Source: JACRAO01 sp964490895
GTDB taxonomy: Bacteria > Bdellovibrionota > UBA1018
Assembly (NCBI GenBank): GCA_964490895.1
Contig: CAZBEI010000084.1
Span: 1 to 43,006 of the forward strand
Reading direction: 5' to 3'
DNA: 43,006 nt
Shown piece by piece: positions 42,823-43,006 of the stretch. How positions within the stretch are numbered: the stretch's first letter is position 1; every line of letters starts with the position of its first letter. The translations under genes were made by a program, and so were the position numbers. The notes below the pieces were generated by a model. It saw nothing but the letters and a program-made list of their open reading frames with translations, searched no databases and had not been told where the DNA came from.

Positions 42823-42846
42823 CTCAGTGCAAAGTATGGGCTGTGA
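42823..42846 (+). pseudogene. Possible tail relic of a second TIG/LamG gene
   Basis: Directly after the right repeat, the bases read LSAKYGL and a stop, close to the ends of the LamG units (LNAKYSLY). At the DNA level 14 of 15 bases match 42673-42687. It has no start or body, so if real it is the remnant of a lost paralogue. The evidence is short. Confidence 0.35.
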
Positions 42847-42977
42847 TGATTGTCGATTTAGGGAACTGTTCCAACAAAAACCCTTTATTTTCAATGATTT
42901 GTTATCTAGGTGCCATAAAGTGATAATTTTAGCTATTTTTTAGTACATAAAATAGTAAAATAATGCTACTTTTAGGT

Positions 42978-43006
42978 ATGAAGAGGGATGCATTAGCTAA
43001 GTTGCA
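42978..43006 (+). CDS. Possible start of an AAA_14/DUF4143 ATPase, cut by window end
   Basis: An ATG at 42978 starts the frame MKRDALAKL, which resembles the usual N-terminus of a subgroup of AAA_14 ATPases just before their P-loop. Only nine codons are visible and no P-loop lies inside the window, so this is tentative. The preceding bases 42847-42977 show no gene and are AT-rich, as a promoter region would be. Confidence 0.3.

Overview
The window looks like a chromosomal segment of a Gram-negative bacterium with modest GC content. It has a Tol envelope system, several lipoproteins, outer-membrane barrel candidates and an FtsEX-EnvC division system. The mix of matrixin-type protease, FecR-domain protein, delta-60 repeat proteins, TIG/LamG lipoprotein and many periplasmic hypotheticals would fit Bdellovibrionota or a neighbouring delta-like lineage. 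That placement is inference from gene content only. No rRNA, tRNA, CRISPR array, transposase or integrase was recognised.

Layout: (1) 1-3957 is the end of a leucine-degradation operon (liuC, liuD, liuE) running into a PlsC acyltransferase. (2) 3985-5998 holds a lipoprotein, a 12-cysteine secreted protein and RadC. (3) 5984-13537 is a divergent signalling locus: leftward, two paralogous HD-GYP-like proteins whose receiver domains lack the phosphorylatable Asp; rightward, two delta-60 repeat proteins, a membrane histidine-kinase homologue whose phospho-acceptor His is Asp, and a secreted protein. (4) 13527-16668 holds a membrane protein, a FecR-domain protein, a matrixin protease and a barrel candidate. 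(5) 16665-22868 is a tightly packed leftward cell-wall/division cluster: ftsE, ftsX, envC, a Ctp protease, xseA and an M23 lipoprotein, continuing into the barrel protein and matrixin. (6) 22867-28221 holds a degenerate CPBP protein, then tolQ-tolR-tolA and tolB, with an AAA/DUF4143 ATPase on the opposite strand between tolA and tolB. (7) 28218-34967 holds a GT-C glycosyltransferase, a thiolase, a BrnTA toxin-antitoxin module, tatD and two envelope proteins. (8) 35000-37667 is malic enzyme and RidA. (9) 37719 to the end is accessory: a HepT/MntA pair, a 1346-residue lipoprotein of four TIG+LamG units between 89-bp direct repeats, a possible relic of a second copy, and what may be the start of another AAA ATPase.

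The most interesting signals are: the signalling locus in which both the kinase homologue and the receivers have lost their phosphotransfer residues; the BrnTA cassette lying between two copies of the thiolase 3' end, where the left copy completes the gene and the right copy still abuts tatD; and the repeat-flanked TIG/LamG gene with near-identical internal blocks and a possible tail of a lost paralogue. Function statements rest on motif recognition by eye; no database search was possible.
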